This document shows positions 35,721 through 45,306 of a DNA stretch of 64,000 bases, piece by piece; within the stretch, counting starts at the first letter, position 1, and each line of letters starts with the position of its first letter. Under the pieces are notes generated by a model. It worked only from the letters and a program-made list of their open reading frames with translations, searched no databases and was not told the origin of the DNA. A program made the translations under genes and the position numbers. This DNA comes from CANMXU01 sp052030545 (GTDB taxonomy: Bacteria; Pseudomonadota; Gammaproteobacteria; Enterobacterales; Alteromonadaceae). Where the stretch lies: positions 54,459 through 118,458 of the forward strand of contig NZ_JBPDIH010000012.1 of assembly GCF_052030545.1 (NCBI RefSeq). The letters are read 5' to 3'.

Positions 35721-36889
35721 AATAAAACGTCCTCATCTTCTTCATGATCATTGATTTCTTGTTCATGCTGACTCGCATTTAACTGCTCTAAATTTTTCAC
35801 GTTGCCTAGCGCTTGATCTAATAATTGGGTAACCTCAAGAAAGTTTATGTCGTCGCGAGCGTGATTTTTTAAGGCATTATGAACCAAATTTGCCAAATAG
35901 TTTTCTTGCTCTTCTGATAAGTCGAGTATATGAAAACTAATGCCAATGCTTTGCACAATTTCATTCATCACATCTTGTTGGTGATGCTTTGAAAGCTCGA
36001 CGATGTTTTTGGTTTTAACAACGGCAGATTCAATGTTTTTTTGCACATCGAGTAAAGATTTTTGATAACTAATAAAACCAACTCTTGCACCTATGCTTTC
36101 GATAATAGCAGCTAGTGCATCAATAAAAATGTCGGTATCAGTCGTGCCGTCTTCAAGGTTTAAAATGAGTAGCGAGACTAGTTGATGATTAAAAATTGTA
36201 CGTGCGCCAAAGCGGTATAAGCGAGACTTTTCTCGAAGTAATTTCATTACGCCAATTTCAACCGGTGAGCAGCAACCATTCTCAGAACTAACAAAGCTAG
36301 GCTCTTCATTAATCGGATAAAAACCAAGACACCCTTTTAACCCCATTGAATAAAGATAACTAAAAACCTCTTCTCTAATACTCTCAAGGGTAAAACAATG
36401 ATTTAATCGCGAGCTTAATTGCATACAACTTCCGTATTTTGACGCTTGCGCCATCGATACGTTAATCACATGATCTTTCGATTTGATCTCTTTTTCAAAA
36501 TGATGAATGGTATGTTGGTAGTTTATTAATTTTTCGAGCTTACTATTAAGTGTTAACAACGAAATAGGTTTAGCCAAAAAATCATCCGCACCACAATCAA
36601 GCCCTTGAAGTATCGCTTCGTCAGTGGCTAACCCCGAATATAAAACAAAAGACTCTGCCCCGATATTCAGCTCAACTTTTTGCTTTATCCATTCCGATCC
36701 TTTTTCTTCGCCCACGTTCTCGTCGACTAACGCAATATCAAATATTTCAGTATTGTTAATAATTTTATCCGCACTGACTAAATCGGTAGCTCCCGTTACG
36801 TGAAAATTATCGCTAAGCGCTTCACTTAAAAGCTCTAAATAGCAGCCATCGTCATCAATTATCAATACTTTGGGTTTTGATATACTCAT
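35717..36889 (-). CDS. Response regulator with an unrecognised C-terminal output region
   Basis: 390 residues from ATG 36889, which has AAGGA at the right distance; the frame is open 11 codons further up. A receiver domain (about 5-125) has Asp56. The rest (130-390) has no DNA-binding, GGDEF, EAL or HD-GYP motif. It contains a region with CCSPVEIG and predicted helices near 280-350 and ends in an acidic tail. It may act through protein contacts within the signalling block. Its stop overlaps the hybrid kinase start, so the two are translationally coupled. Confidence 0.85.
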   Translation of the reverse strand: MSISKPKVLIIDDDGCYLELLSEALSDNFHVTGATDLVSADKIINNTEIFDIALVDENVGEEKGSEWIKQKVELNIGAESFVLYSGLATDEAILQGLDCGADDFLAKPISLLTLNSKLEKLINYQHTIHHFEKEIKSKDHVINVSMAQASKYGSCMQLSSRLNHCFTLESIREEVFSYLYSMGLKGCLGFYPINEEPSFVSSENGCCSPVEIGVMKLLREKSRLYRFGARTIFNHQLVSLLILNLEDGTTDTDIFIDALAAIIESIGARVGFISYQKSLLDVQKNIESAVVKTKNIVELSKHHQQDVMNEIVQSIGISFHILDLSEEQENYLANLVHNALKNHARDDINFLEVTQLLDQALGNVKNLEQLNASQHEQEINDHEEDEDVLF

Positions 36890-36967
36890 TTCACTTCCTT
36901 TTCTACACTCTTGTGAATTCATGCTATCCCTTTAACAGATGTTAAATACTAACTAGATATTAATTTG

Positions 36968-38695
36968 TCATTTTTTCCACACATAGGTCGCTGTTACTGT
37001 ACTAGAATCTCTATCGTACTGAATTGTCTCGCAAAGTTGAGTCACTAAGCCTAAACCGCGCCCCGATATCTCTTTATCACCACTTTGTTTTAGACTGAGG
37101 TTTTTAACCGCGGCAATAAAATCAAAACCTTTGCCACTGTCCGAAACGGCTATTACCACTTTTCCGCCTGCATCAAATGGATAGTAACTTAGAGTTAGCT
37201 CGACAAAGCCTGAAGTTAAGCTTTTTAATCGAACTTCTCGCTCGTTAAAGTATTCTACAAACCCTTTAGCATGGGTTTTTAGTTCAGAATCAAGTTTTAA
37301 AACGCCATGGTCGAGTGCATTAATAAATAACTCCGTTAAAATGGTGTATAAAATTTGCCAATGCTGACCTGCACCTTCAATATCATTTATTTGATTCATC
37401 GCCATTGGAATTGGGTTAACCGTTGCTAAACGACTACCACACAAGTTCAATTGCCATTGCCATGCAGGGCACTCAAAACAAAATGTTTGCTCTGACACCT
37501 CATCTTCTTCATCACATAATAAATCATTTTGTTCGAAAAAATGTTGCCAACCAGAACAAGGAATATCGATAAGTGAAATATCGTCAGCCTGTGGCATTTG
37601 CTGACAAAAATTTTCAAGATCGTCGACAATTTTATTGGTGACATTATTTTCCAATATTGCCCTTTGCATGGCTTGTTCAAACCGATCAAAACCATACATT
37701 TCACCGGCTAAGTTACGCGCTTCAACGATACCGTCACTAATGAGAATAACGCGGTCATTTTTTTCCACAGAGCAAACTTGTAATTTTGCCTCTGGCATTA
37801 AATTTGGTAAAACACCAATTGGTGCATGAAACGATGGAATTTTGTCTTTGATATTGCCATTTTCATCGAAAATATAGGCATCTGGTAGCCCAGCATTAAA
37901 CAAACATACAGAGCCGTTATGAGATGAAATGCTGGCAAACGTAGCTGCTAAGAACAAATCAGCAGGCAATAATTGATACAGCTGTTGATTAATTTGACTG
38001 ACAATTTCGAGAATAGAAAAACCTTTGCTGGTCATGGTGCGAAACGTTTCTGCAAGTGGTACTGCGCCAATAGATGATCGAAGGCCATGACCGGTAAAAT
38101 CCCCTAATAAAACAAACACATCACCATTGGGTGATAAACTGGTAAGTTGAATATCTCCGCTAAACAGCTCCGCCGGTTTTTTGATAATACCAATTTTATC
38201 TAAGGCAAAATTGCGTGATTCAATAACCCCTGACATTAATTTTTCAGCTAATTCAGCATCGTGTTGTTGAGACTGTTGTAACTCTTTAACTTGTTGATAC
38301 AAATTACTAATACGTTGAATAGATTTAATTTTTGCTTTAAAAACTTCTGGCGAAAAAGGCCGTACCAATATTCCGTCGCCACCGGCATTAATACTTTCAA
38401 TAAAAGCTTCATCAGTATCCATGCTAGTAATAAAAATAAGTGGCGCAAGGCTCCCTTGGGATAGGGCTTTAATTCTTTTCGCTGCTTCAAATCCGTTCAT
38501 TACTGGCATATTTATATCCATAAGAACAAGATCAGGTTTATGTAGAGAATACATGTCAACCGCTTCAGCACCATTATTAGCACTGACAACGCGATAACCT
38601 TCTTCAGTTAATAAAATGGTCAGCACTTTACACTGCATAACGGAGTCATCAACTACGAGTGCCAACTTGGCATCGACATAATGATCATCAACCAT
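36968..38695 (-). CDS. REC-PP2C phosphatase-HATPase kinase (HsbR/RsbU-like partner-switch regulator)
   Basis: 575 residues from ATG 38695 with AAGGAG nine bases before it; a GTG seven codons upstream is less likely. It has a receiver (Asp60), a coiled linker, a SpoIIE/PP2C-type phosphatase (about 155-380, with LLGDFTGHGL) and a C-terminal anti-sigma-type ATPase domain (about 430-575, with TELFINALDHG and GRGLGLV). Such proteins dephosphorylate and phosphorylate a STAS partner in response to receiver state. The adjacent STAS gene at 38729 is the obvious substrate. The architecture matches Pseudomonas HsbR. Confidence 0.93.
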   Translation of the reverse strand: MVDDHYVDAKLALVVDDSVMQCKVLTILLTEEGYRVVSANNGAEAVDMYSLHKPDLVLMDINMPVMNGFEAAKRIKALSQGSLAPLIFITSMDTDEAFIESINAGGDGILVRPFSPEVFKAKIKSIQRISNLYQQVKELQQSQQHDAELAEKLMSGVIESRNFALDKIGIIKKPAELFSGDIQLTSLSPNGDVFVLLGDFTGHGLRSSIGAVPLAETFRTMTSKGFSILEIVSQINQQLYQLLPADLFLAATFASISSHNGSVCLFNAGLPDAYIFDENGNIKDKIPSFHAPIGVLPNLMPEAKLQVCSVEKNDRVILISDGIVEARNLAGEMYGFDRFEQAMQRAILENNVTNKIVDDLENFCQQMPQADDISLIDIPCSGWQHFFEQNDLLCDEEDEVSEQTFCFECPAWQWQLNLCGSRLATVNPIPMAMNQINDIEGAGQHWQILYTILTELFINALDHGVLKLDSELKTHAKGFVEYFNEREVRLKSLTSGFVELTLSYYPFDAGGKVVIAVSDSGKGFDFIAAVKNLSLKQSGDKEISGRGLGLVTQLCETIQYDRDSSTVTATYVWKK

Positions 38696-38728
38696 GACAT
38701 TAGGCTCCTTAATCACACATGATAAAGC

Positions 38729-39037
38729 TTATAATTCTATCTTCATCAAGCGATGAAACTGCGCCATTTCTAGGATTTTATTAACATCTTCATTGGGTTT
38801 AGTAATGGTGATAGAGCCTCCTTCTTTTTCAGCATGATCTTTTAATAATAAAATCATGCCAAGCGCTGAACTGTCCATGTATGTAGCTTTGTGCAGATCT
38901 AACGAAAAATGGGTATTGGGTAATTCATGATCAATGTAAGCATCTCTAAATTTTTGATGTAATGAAAAATCAAAATGATTTTCGATGGCAATAGATACAT
39001 TTTTTTTATCGGCTGAAATCGTTGTTTTAACTGTCAT
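38729..39037 (-). CDS. STAS-domain anti-sigma-factor antagonist (HsbA-like)
   Basis: 102 residues from ATG 39037, with AGGGAG before it; a TTG two codons upstream is part of the spacer. A single STAS domain with the conserved serine in ATYMDSSALG, Ser56 in this numbering, the residue phosphorylated in this family. It lies 33 bases before the REC-PP2C-ATPase gene, its likely kinase/phosphatase. In Pseudomonas the HsbA protein, according to its phosphorylation state, binds FlgM or a diguanylate cyclase. A similar switch is inferred here. Confidence 0.92.
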   Translation of the reverse strand: MTVKTTISADKKNVSIAIENHFDFSLHQKFRDAYIDHELPNTHFSLDLHKATYMDSSALGMILLLKDHAEKEGGSITITKPNEDVNKILEMAQFHRLMKIEL

Positions 39038-39162
39038 GTACAACTCCCTGCTAACGTAAAATTAAATCCTAATGGTGTAGTTTAGTTGGTTTATATAACT
39101 AACACGCTAATTTTTATTACTCTGCTACTAATTGTAGACGACAAACAAACACTTAGATGATT

Positions 39163-40254
39163 TTATTTAGAATTTAATGCAACTAAAGGTGATTGCACTT
39201 TATCAGCAGCAAATTTGAGTATATTACTTGCCATATCGTTGATACTGCATTGACTTACTTGAGCATTAATTTTATATGCACTTCCTGGCATTCCCCATAT
39301 TAAACTCGACTGCTGATCTTGAATAATGGTATTGGCTCCCAACTGTTTAAGCTTCAACATACCATCAGCTCCATCTTTCCCCATGCCGGTTAATAATATT
39401 GCTTGTACATTGTCGGCAAACGGGGTTAATGAACTAAACAACACATCAACAGCGGGTCTATGCCTATTAACTAACGCTTCATTATTGAGCTGACAAAATA
39501 ATGCGCCCCCCTTCTCGCTTACAGTAAGGTGTTTACCACCCGGCGCAATATAGACATGCCCGACTTTTATTTTTTGGCCATGTGTGGCTTCTTCTACAGT
39601 AACTTGGCAACACATATCCATTCTTTTGGCAAAACGGGCACTAAATGATTTGGGAATATGTTGAGTGATCACTATCGCTGGCGAATTCGACGGCAATCGT
39701 GTCAGTATGGTTTTAATAGCTTCGGTACCACCGGTTGACGCCCCAATGGCAATAAGGTGATTAGCGTGCTTGCAACCTGGAAAACTAAGCACATTTTGAT
39801 TTGATGAGGCAGAACGACTTTGAGAAATAACGAAATTGCGTTGTTCAACAATGACCGCACTTTTAATTTTAGCGATAAGTACGTCTTTGAAGCTTTCTTG
39901 ATTATCAACTAAAACATCAACTGAAGGTTTAGCGATAAAATCAATTGCGCCAATTTCAAGTGCCTCTAACGTCACGTCGGCACCTTTGGTGGTTAGTGTC
40001 GAGATCATAATCACAGGCATTGGCCGCAAGCGCATAAGATTTTTGAGAAATGCAATGCCGTCCATTTTAGGCATTTCGACATCGAGTGTAATAATATCAG
40101 GGTTGAGTTTTTTAATAAGCGCCCTAGCTTCGAACGGGTCCTCAGCGGTTCCAACAACTTCAATAGTATCGTCGTACTTTAAAGTTTCACAAATAATTTG
40201 ACGAATAACCAATGAGTCATCAACAACCAGTACTTTAATCTTTTCTTCGGCCAC
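39163..40254 (-). CDS. cheB: Chemoreceptor glutamate methylesterase CheB
   Basis: 363 residues if it starts at GTG 40254, which has AGGGGA five bases upstream and lies just after the cheD stop; ATG 40281, overlapping cheD, is an alternative. The receiver has Asp58. The catalytic triad of the C-terminal esterase is visible as Ser173 (GASTGGT), His199 (TQHIPKS) and Asp294 (GMGKDGADG). It removes methyl groups from, and deamidates, chemoreceptors, for adaptation. It ends the chemosensory part of the block. Confidence 0.94.
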   Translation of the reverse strand: MAEEKIKVLVVDDSLVIRQIICETLKYDDTIEVVGTAEDPFEARALIKKLNPDIITLDVEMPKMDGIAFLKNLMRLRPMPVIMISTLTTKGADVTLEALEIGAIDFIAKPSVDVLVDNQESFKDVLIAKIKSAVIVEQRNFVISQSRSASSNQNVLSFPGCKHANHLIAIGASTGGTEAIKTILTRLPSNSPAIVITQHIPKSFSARFAKRMDMCCQVTVEEATHGQKIKVGHVYIAPGGKHLTVSEKGGALFCQLNNEALVNRHRPAVDVLFSSLTPFADNVQAILLTGMGKDGADGMLKLKQLGANTIIQDQQSSLIWGMPGSAYKINAQVSQCSINDMASNILKFAADKVQSPLVALNSK

Positions 40255-40264
40255 TTCGCTTCCC

Positions 40265-40930
40265 CTAAAATAACTCAACATCACCTTCTATTGGTTTACT
40301 GTCCATGCGTTTAACATAAGCACTTTCACGACTGGTAATAATTTTATTGTCAACTTCATCAATACGTTTAACAAAAGCCTTTCCTGAGTATGGCTCAAAT
40401 ATGACTTTTCTTGGATAGACACCACCAACATCATGACTTTCTACCACGATGTTTTCTACCTCCAAATAAGTTAAAACAAAATTGATATTGCGCTCACCAA
40501 TATCTGACATTTGCCGCACCACTTTGCCACCACCAAATACTTTTGCTTTTAGAAATTCTTTTCGACCTCCACACTTTAAAATATTGTTGATTAAAAACTC
40601 CATCGCGTAATTACCATAACGCGTTGCATCGTTTACTGTTGCGCGACTTGCCCAATTAATATCTTCAACATTCTTATTGGTGATCGGTAACATAAAGTGG
40701 TTCATGCCGCCTATTTTATTAACATCATCCCATAGACATGCAGCAATACATGATCCTAATGTAGTCGCTATCGCGGTGTGGCTGCGTGTAATATAAAACT
40801 CGCCGGGCAATATTTTAGCAACAACTTGATTACGGTATTTATCCCAGTAATGATTTATATGAAAAAACTCAGGTGAACATTCATTCATGCATTGCTTTAC
40901 TGCTTCACGATGCTCTTTTAGTACATTCAT
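40265..40930 (-). CDS. cheD: Chemoreceptor glutamine deamidase CheD
   Basis: 221 residues. The family signature is complete: an active-site cysteine in TLGSCIAACLWDD, then the histidine in GGMNHFMLP, and a threonine in the strand before YAMEFL. CheD deamidates receptor glutamines and can bind CheC-type phosphatases. The N-terminus (about 1-35) is longer than usual. It lies between cheR and cheB with short gaps. Confidence 0.95.
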   Translation of the reverse strand: MNVLKEHREAVKQCMNECSPEFFHINHYWDKYRNQVVAKILPGEFYITRSHTAIATTLGSCIAACLWDDVNKIGGMNHFMLPITNKNVEDINWASRATVNDATRYGNYAMEFLINNILKCGGRKEFLKAKVFGGGKVVRQMSDIGERNINFVLTYLEVENIVVESHDVGGVYPRKVIFEPYSGKAFVKRIDEVDNKIITSRESAYVKRMDSKPIEGDVELF

Positions 40931-40947
40931 ATATGGTTACCTAGTCA

Positions 40948-41799
40948 TTATTTTTTACGATAAATAGTGCGACCGACATTTTCAAAGTATTGTTCAAATG
41001 TTCCTAAGCTTTCACTATGTCCTAAAACCAGTATTCCGCCAGGTTCCAGAATATCTAAAAACCGTGCAAACAATTCTTGCTGCGTTGGTTTATCAAAATA
41101 AATAAGCACATTTCTGCAAAATACAATGTCAAACTTTCCGGTCATAGGCCAACCGTCTAACAAATTTAATTGTTTAAAGGTGATTAAATTCTGCAGGCTG
41201 CTATCAACACGTACGCTGTGTAAATTTTTCCCAATGCCGCGATGAAAATACTGATGTTTGTACTGTTCTGTAATTTCTTCTATTTTATTAATTGCATAAA
41301 CACCTTTCTTTGCTTTATTCAATACATTGGTGTCTATATCTGTAGCGAGTATTTTAATATCCCATTGACCTATCAGAGCTTGTAGCTGCTCTCTAATGGC
41401 AATGGCTAAGCTATAAGGTTCTTCGCCAGTAGACGATGCACAAGACCAAACTCTTATGCGTTTGCTGTTGGCGTTAGCTATTGCTAACCGAGGCAATTCT
41501 GTTGCCAGTAAATAATCAAAATGGTGTTGTTCTCTAAAGAAACTGGTCAAATTTGTCGTTATCGCATTGAAAAAGTAATTACTTTCTTGTTCAGGCTGTT
41601 TACGTAACAGGTCACAGTATTGCGTAAATGAATTGAGTTTACGCTCGCGAATAATTCGCGTGAAACGGCGATAAATCATTTCACGCTTACCTTCGTTTAA
41701 AACGATCCCGGTGTGCTCATAAACAAAACGGCAAATAAAATCAAAGTCGTCATTGTTAAGGGTAAACTCACAATTCCTTTCTAACGATATCGTAGTCAC
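40948..41799 (-). CDS. cheR: Chemoreceptor methyltransferase CheR
   Basis: 283 residues starting with GTG directly after the receptor gene stop, with no gap. The helical N-terminal domain is followed by a SAM-binding domain (VWSCASSTGEEPYSLA, about 121-136) and FDIVFCRNVLIYFD. It contains the beta-subdomain of tethered CheR proteins. The preceding receptor ends in EWEEF, a pentapeptide of the type bound by such CheR, so tethered methylation of that receptor is likely. Confidence 0.95.
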   Translation of the reverse strand: MTTISLERNCEFTLNNDDFDFICRFVYEHTGIVLNEGKREMIYRRFTRIIRERKLNSFTQYCDLLRKQPEQESNYFFNAITTNLTSFFREQHHFDYLLATELPRLAIANANSKRIRVWSCASSTGEEPYSLAIAIREQLQALIGQWDIKILATDIDTNVLNKAKKGVYAINKIEEITEQYKHQYFHRGIGKNLHSVRVDSSLQNLITFKQLNLLDGWPMTGKFDIVFCRNVLIYFDKPTQQELFARFLDILEPGGILVLGHSESLGTFEQYFENVGRTIYRKK

Positions 41800-44775
41800 T
41801 TAAAATTCTTCCCATTCTTGATCCGGCGCCACTTTTGTTCGTTGAAACCTTGGTTTCATCGGAGACTTCTCTCGAGGCATTTTAACTACTTTATTCAGTG
41901 ACTGCTGCGCGACCTGTTCCGCAGCTTGGTCTGACTGGTTAAAAAACGCCACTTGCTCTAATAATGCTTGCGATTGTTCTTCCATTGATTTACTCGACGC
42001 TGCGGCTTCTTCTACTAGCGCAGCATTTTTTTGAGTCATTTCATCCATTTGGCTAACGGCGGCACTCACTTCTTTAATGCCTGACGATTGCTCTTTCCCC
42101 GCTGTATCAATGTCTTTAAGCATTTTGCCAACGTCATCAATTGAATTCACTAACTCAGTAAATGTTTGGCCAGTTTCATCAACCAACTTCGTTCCTTGAC
42201 TAACAGCATCAACACTATCATTAATTAATCCCTTAATTTCTTTAGCTGCACCCGCTGAGCGCTGAGCTAAGTTACGTACTTCGGCAGCAACCACTGCAAA
42301 ACCACGACCTTGTTCACCAGCTCTAGCCGCCTCTACCGCAGCATTTAACGCAAGTAAATTAGTTTGGAAAGCTATTTCATCGATAACGCTAATAATATCG
42401 GCAATTTTTTTACTTGATTTATTAATGTCGGTCATCGCGGTTATCGCACTTTTAACAACCTCGCCACCGTTACTCGCTTTTTTCATTACACTAATCGACA
42501 GCTCGCTGGCCTGTGTGGCATTTTCCGCATTTTGTTGTACTGTGCTGGTAAGTTCTTCCATTGCTGAGGCGGTTTCTTCAAGACTAGAAGCTTGAGACTC
42601 TGTCCGATGACTCAACTCATTGTTTCCCTCAGCGATCTCACGAGCAGAATCAAATACGTTTGTTGACGTTGTTCTAATATCACCAACCATGTCGCTTAAA
42701 ATGCTTGTCAGCTCATTCAACGAATCGCCAATAATACTAAATTCGCCAAAAAGTCGCTCTTCAATAAATTGGCCTAAGTTACCTTTCGATAACTCCATTA
42801 ATACGTGTTTAATTTTGGCAATAGCGAGTTTTCGCTGTGTTATATCAGTTGCGTACTTAACGACTTTAAATGGTTTACCATTTAAGTCCAAAATCGGGTT
42901 GTAGGTTGCTTGTATCCACACTTCTTTACCCGATTTACCTAGGCGCTTATATTCGTTTGAGTCAAACTCTCCGCGATTAAGTTTTTCCCAAAATTGTTTA
43001 TATTCGACGCTGGTTTTATATTCCTGATCGACAAACAGGCTATGATGTTGACCTTGAATTTCATTAAGGCTATAGCCAACTGCATTAAGGAAATTGTCGT
43101 TGGCGGTGATGATGGTGCCATCCATATTAAACTCAATAACCGCCTGCGCTTTGCTTATTGCTTCTATTTGTCCTGAATAATTGGCATTAGTCAGTTTTTG
43201 ATCAGTAACTTCTGTTGCATATTTAACGACTTTAAAAGGCTGACCATTAAGGTCTAAAATAGGATTATAAGACGCTTGAATCCAAACTTCTTTGCCATCT
43301 TTACCTAAGCGCTTGTACTCTCCCGATTCATATTCACCTTGGTTCAGTCTTTGCCAAAACATTTTGTATTCAATGCTATTCTCAAGTTCAGGTTCAACAA
43401 ACAGGCTATGGTGTTTTCCCTGAATATCTTCAAGCTGATAACCCATTGTTTTCAAAAAATTATCATTGGCAAAAACTATAGTACCGTCCATGTCAAATTC
43501 GATAACAGCTTGTGCTTTACTTATCGCCTCTATTTGCCCGGAAAAATTTGCATTGGCTAGTTTTTGTTTCGTAATATCTGTTGCGAATTTTACCACTTTG
43601 AACGGCTTACCATTTAAATCTAATATCGGATTGTAAGAAGCTTGAATCCAGACCTCTTTACCTCCTTTTGCCAAACGTTTATATTCGCCCGACTCATATT
43701 CACCTTGGTTTAAACGCTGCCAAAAAGATTGATACTCAGCACTTTTTTCATATTCTGCTTCAACAAATAACCGATGATGTTGACCTTGGATTTCTTCTAA
43801 GGTGTAACCCGTCGTTATTAGAAAATTATCATTGGCGGTAATTATCGTACCGTCCATATTAAATTCTATAACCGCCTGAGCTTTACTTATCGCCTCTATT
43901 TGTCCTGAAAAATTAGCGTTTGCAAGTTTTTGTGCGGTGATATCGGTGGCAAATTTTACCACTTTGTAAGGTTTACCCTGCTTATCAAATAAGGGGTTAT
44001 ATGACGCTTGGATCCAAATTTCTTTGCCATTTTTACCGAATCGCTTATATTCTTTCTGTTCAAACTCACCTTGGTTTAAGCTGTGCCAAAACGCCTTATA
44101 CTCTTCACTTTGCTTAAATTCTTCGTCTACAAACAAGCTATGGTGTTTGCCCTGAATTTCTTTAAGTGAATAACCAACAGCGTTTAAAAAATTATCGTTG
44201 GCGGTAATAATTGTACCGTCCATATTAAATTCAATAATTGCTTGGGCTTTGCTAATAGCAGCAAGCTGAGCAGCCATTTCTTCACAGTGTTTTTCACGTT
44301 CTTTGGCGTTAACGTCTTGATTAGTTGGGCTCATAATCTTTGTAGCTCCTATTGATGGTATGCTTGTAGATAAACTAACGTCATCAGTAATTATGTGGTC
44401 GACAAGGACAGCTGTTAAATGCTGACTAATGGCCATCCAAGCTCGGGTTAGTTGTGTATTAAATTCAAGTGAAGAACTCTCTTTAAACACTGAAACAAGC
44501 GATTTACTGACATCTTGAAATAGTGTTTTAAATACTTCTTGCTCTTTAAAGTTTTTCCCTAAAACTGGCTTTTTTCGGGTAGGTTTCAATGTTCCTATTG
44601 CATCACTTAGCAGTGCAGTTAACTCTTGATGAGAGACACCACTTATACCAATATAGTCAGACAATTGAGGGTTGATAGTTAACAGTTTCTGATAAAACAA
44701 ATTGTCAAAATCAGAAAGTTCTTGGCATAGTTTTACCCAAGAATTCTGTACTAAACTAATTTGTGTAGGGGTCAT
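41800..44775 (-). CDS. Soluble methyl-accepting receptor: globin-like domain, four PAS domains, MCP signalling domain
   Basis: 991 residues without a transmembrane helix. Residues 1-130 resemble the bacterial globin fold (LVQNSWVKL, LFYQKLLTINPQL, AWMAISQHLTAVLVDHI), but no histidine occurs between about residues 51 and 118, where the proximal heme ligand would lie. Four PAS domains follow at 173, 295, 417 and 539 with an exact 122-residue period. Then come a HAMP-like segment and a classic MCP hairpin (FQTNLLALNAAVEAARAGE, then GRGFAVVA). The C-terminus EWEEF is a CheR-docking pentapeptide. The PAS type resembles that of the biofilm-dispersal receptor BdlA. Confidence 0.93.
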   Translation of the reverse strand: MTPTQISLVQNSWVKLCQELSDFDNLFYQKLLTINPQLSDYIGISGVSHQELTALLSDAIGTLKPTRKKPVLGKNFKEQEVFKTLFQDVSKSLVSVFKESSSLEFNTQLTRAWMAISQHLTAVLVDHIITDDVSLSTSIPSIGATKIMSPTNQDVNAKEREKHCEEMAAQLAAISKAQAIIEFNMDGTIITANDNFLNAVGYSLKEIQGKHHSLFVDEEFKQSEEYKAFWHSLNQGEFEQKEYKRFGKNGKEIWIQASYNPLFDKQGKPYKVVKFATDITAQKLANANFSGQIEAISKAQAVIEFNMDGTIITANDNFLITTGYTLEEIQGQHHRLFVEAEYEKSAEYQSFWQRLNQGEYESGEYKRLAKGGKEVWIQASYNPILDLNGKPFKVVKFATDITKQKLANANFSGQIEAISKAQAVIEFDMDGTIVFANDNFLKTMGYQLEDIQGKHHSLFVEPELENSIEYKMFWQRLNQGEYESGEYKRLGKDGKEVWIQASYNPILDLNGQPFKVVKYATEVTDQKLTNANYSGQIEAISKAQAVIEFNMDGTIITANDNFLNAVGYSLNEIQGQHHSLFVDQEYKTSVEYKQFWEKLNRGEFDSNEYKRLGKSGKEVWIQATYNPILDLNGKPFKVVKYATDITQRKLAIAKIKHVLMELSKGNLGQFIEERLFGEFSIIGDSLNELTSILSDMVGDIRTTSTNVFDSAREIAEGNNELSHRTESQASSLEETASAMEELTSTVQQNAENATQASELSISVMKKASNGGEVVKSAITAMTDINKSSKKIADIISVIDEIAFQTNLLALNAAVEAARAGEQGRGFAVVAAEVRNLAQRSAGAAKEIKGLINDSVDAVSQGTKLVDETGQTFTELVNSIDDVGKMLKDIDTAGKEQSSGIKEVSAAVSQMDEMTQKNAALVEEAAASSKSMEEQSQALLEQVAFFNQSDQAAEQVAQQSLNKVVKMPREKSPMKPRFQRTKVAPDQEWEEF
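42811..44259 (-). repeat. Four in-frame tandem PAS-encoding repeats, 366-bp period
   Basis: The receptor gene contains four direct repeats, each encoding a PAS/PAC domain beginning AISKAQA and ending KFATDIT or KYATDIT. Spacing is constant at 122 codons. High similarity suggests recent duplication or gene conversion. Confidence 0.92.
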
Positions 44776-44810
44776 ATCTATACTCCTTTAGATATCAGTA
44801 GTTCTCTTAA

Positions 44811-45296
44811 CTACTCACATTCCACTTCCATTTCTTGTTGTTCAAAACTGTATAATTCGTCTTGATTTAGCAGTGTTTCATTGTCGAGTAAAATAATGAG
44901 TTTATTGTCAACTTCCACTAAACCTTTAAGAAAACATGCGTCAATATGGCTACCAAAGTTTGGCGCCTTGCGTATTTGCTGAGGTGTAAATTTGTATACT
45001 TCAGAAACTGCATCAACAACAATTCCGACAACCATGGGATTTTGAGAATCGACACTTCGCAAAATAATGGTGACTGTTTGTTCGTTATAATCTAATGGCT
45101 CTTTGCCAAAGCGTTGTCGTAAGTCAATAATCGGAATAATGACGCCGCGTAAATTAATGACCCCTTTTACATAATCAGGTTTATTGGGTAGCTCAGTTAC
45201 TGAGCTCCAAACCCGAATTTCTTGAACAGATAAAATATCAACGCCATATTCTTCGCCGTTAAGTCTGAAAGTTAAAAACTCTTGTTCACGATTCAT
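44811..45296 (-). CDS. cheW: CheW coupling protein (second copy)
   Basis: 161 residues, one CheW domain. Typical segments are EYGVDILSVQEIRVW, GVINLRGVIIPIIDLRQRF and GIVVDAVSEVY. It couples CheA to receptors in the array. It follows the first cheW by 10 bases with AAGGA before the ATG. Its acidic tail is specific to this copy. Confidence 0.95.
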   Translation of the reverse strand: MNREQEFLTFRLNGEEYGVDILSVQEIRVWSSVTELPNKPDYVKGVINLRGVIIPIIDLRQRFGKEPLDYNEQTVTIILRSVDSQNPMVVGIVVDAVSEVYKFTPQQIRKAPNFGSHIDACFLKGLVEVDNKLIILLDNETLLNQDELYSFEQQEMEVECE

Positions 45297-45306
45297 GATT
45301 AATCCT

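Noticed and set aside
41800..42200. Heme-binding aerotaxis receptor by analogy with HemAT
   Set aside because: No histidine is present in the expected proximal region of the globin-like domain.
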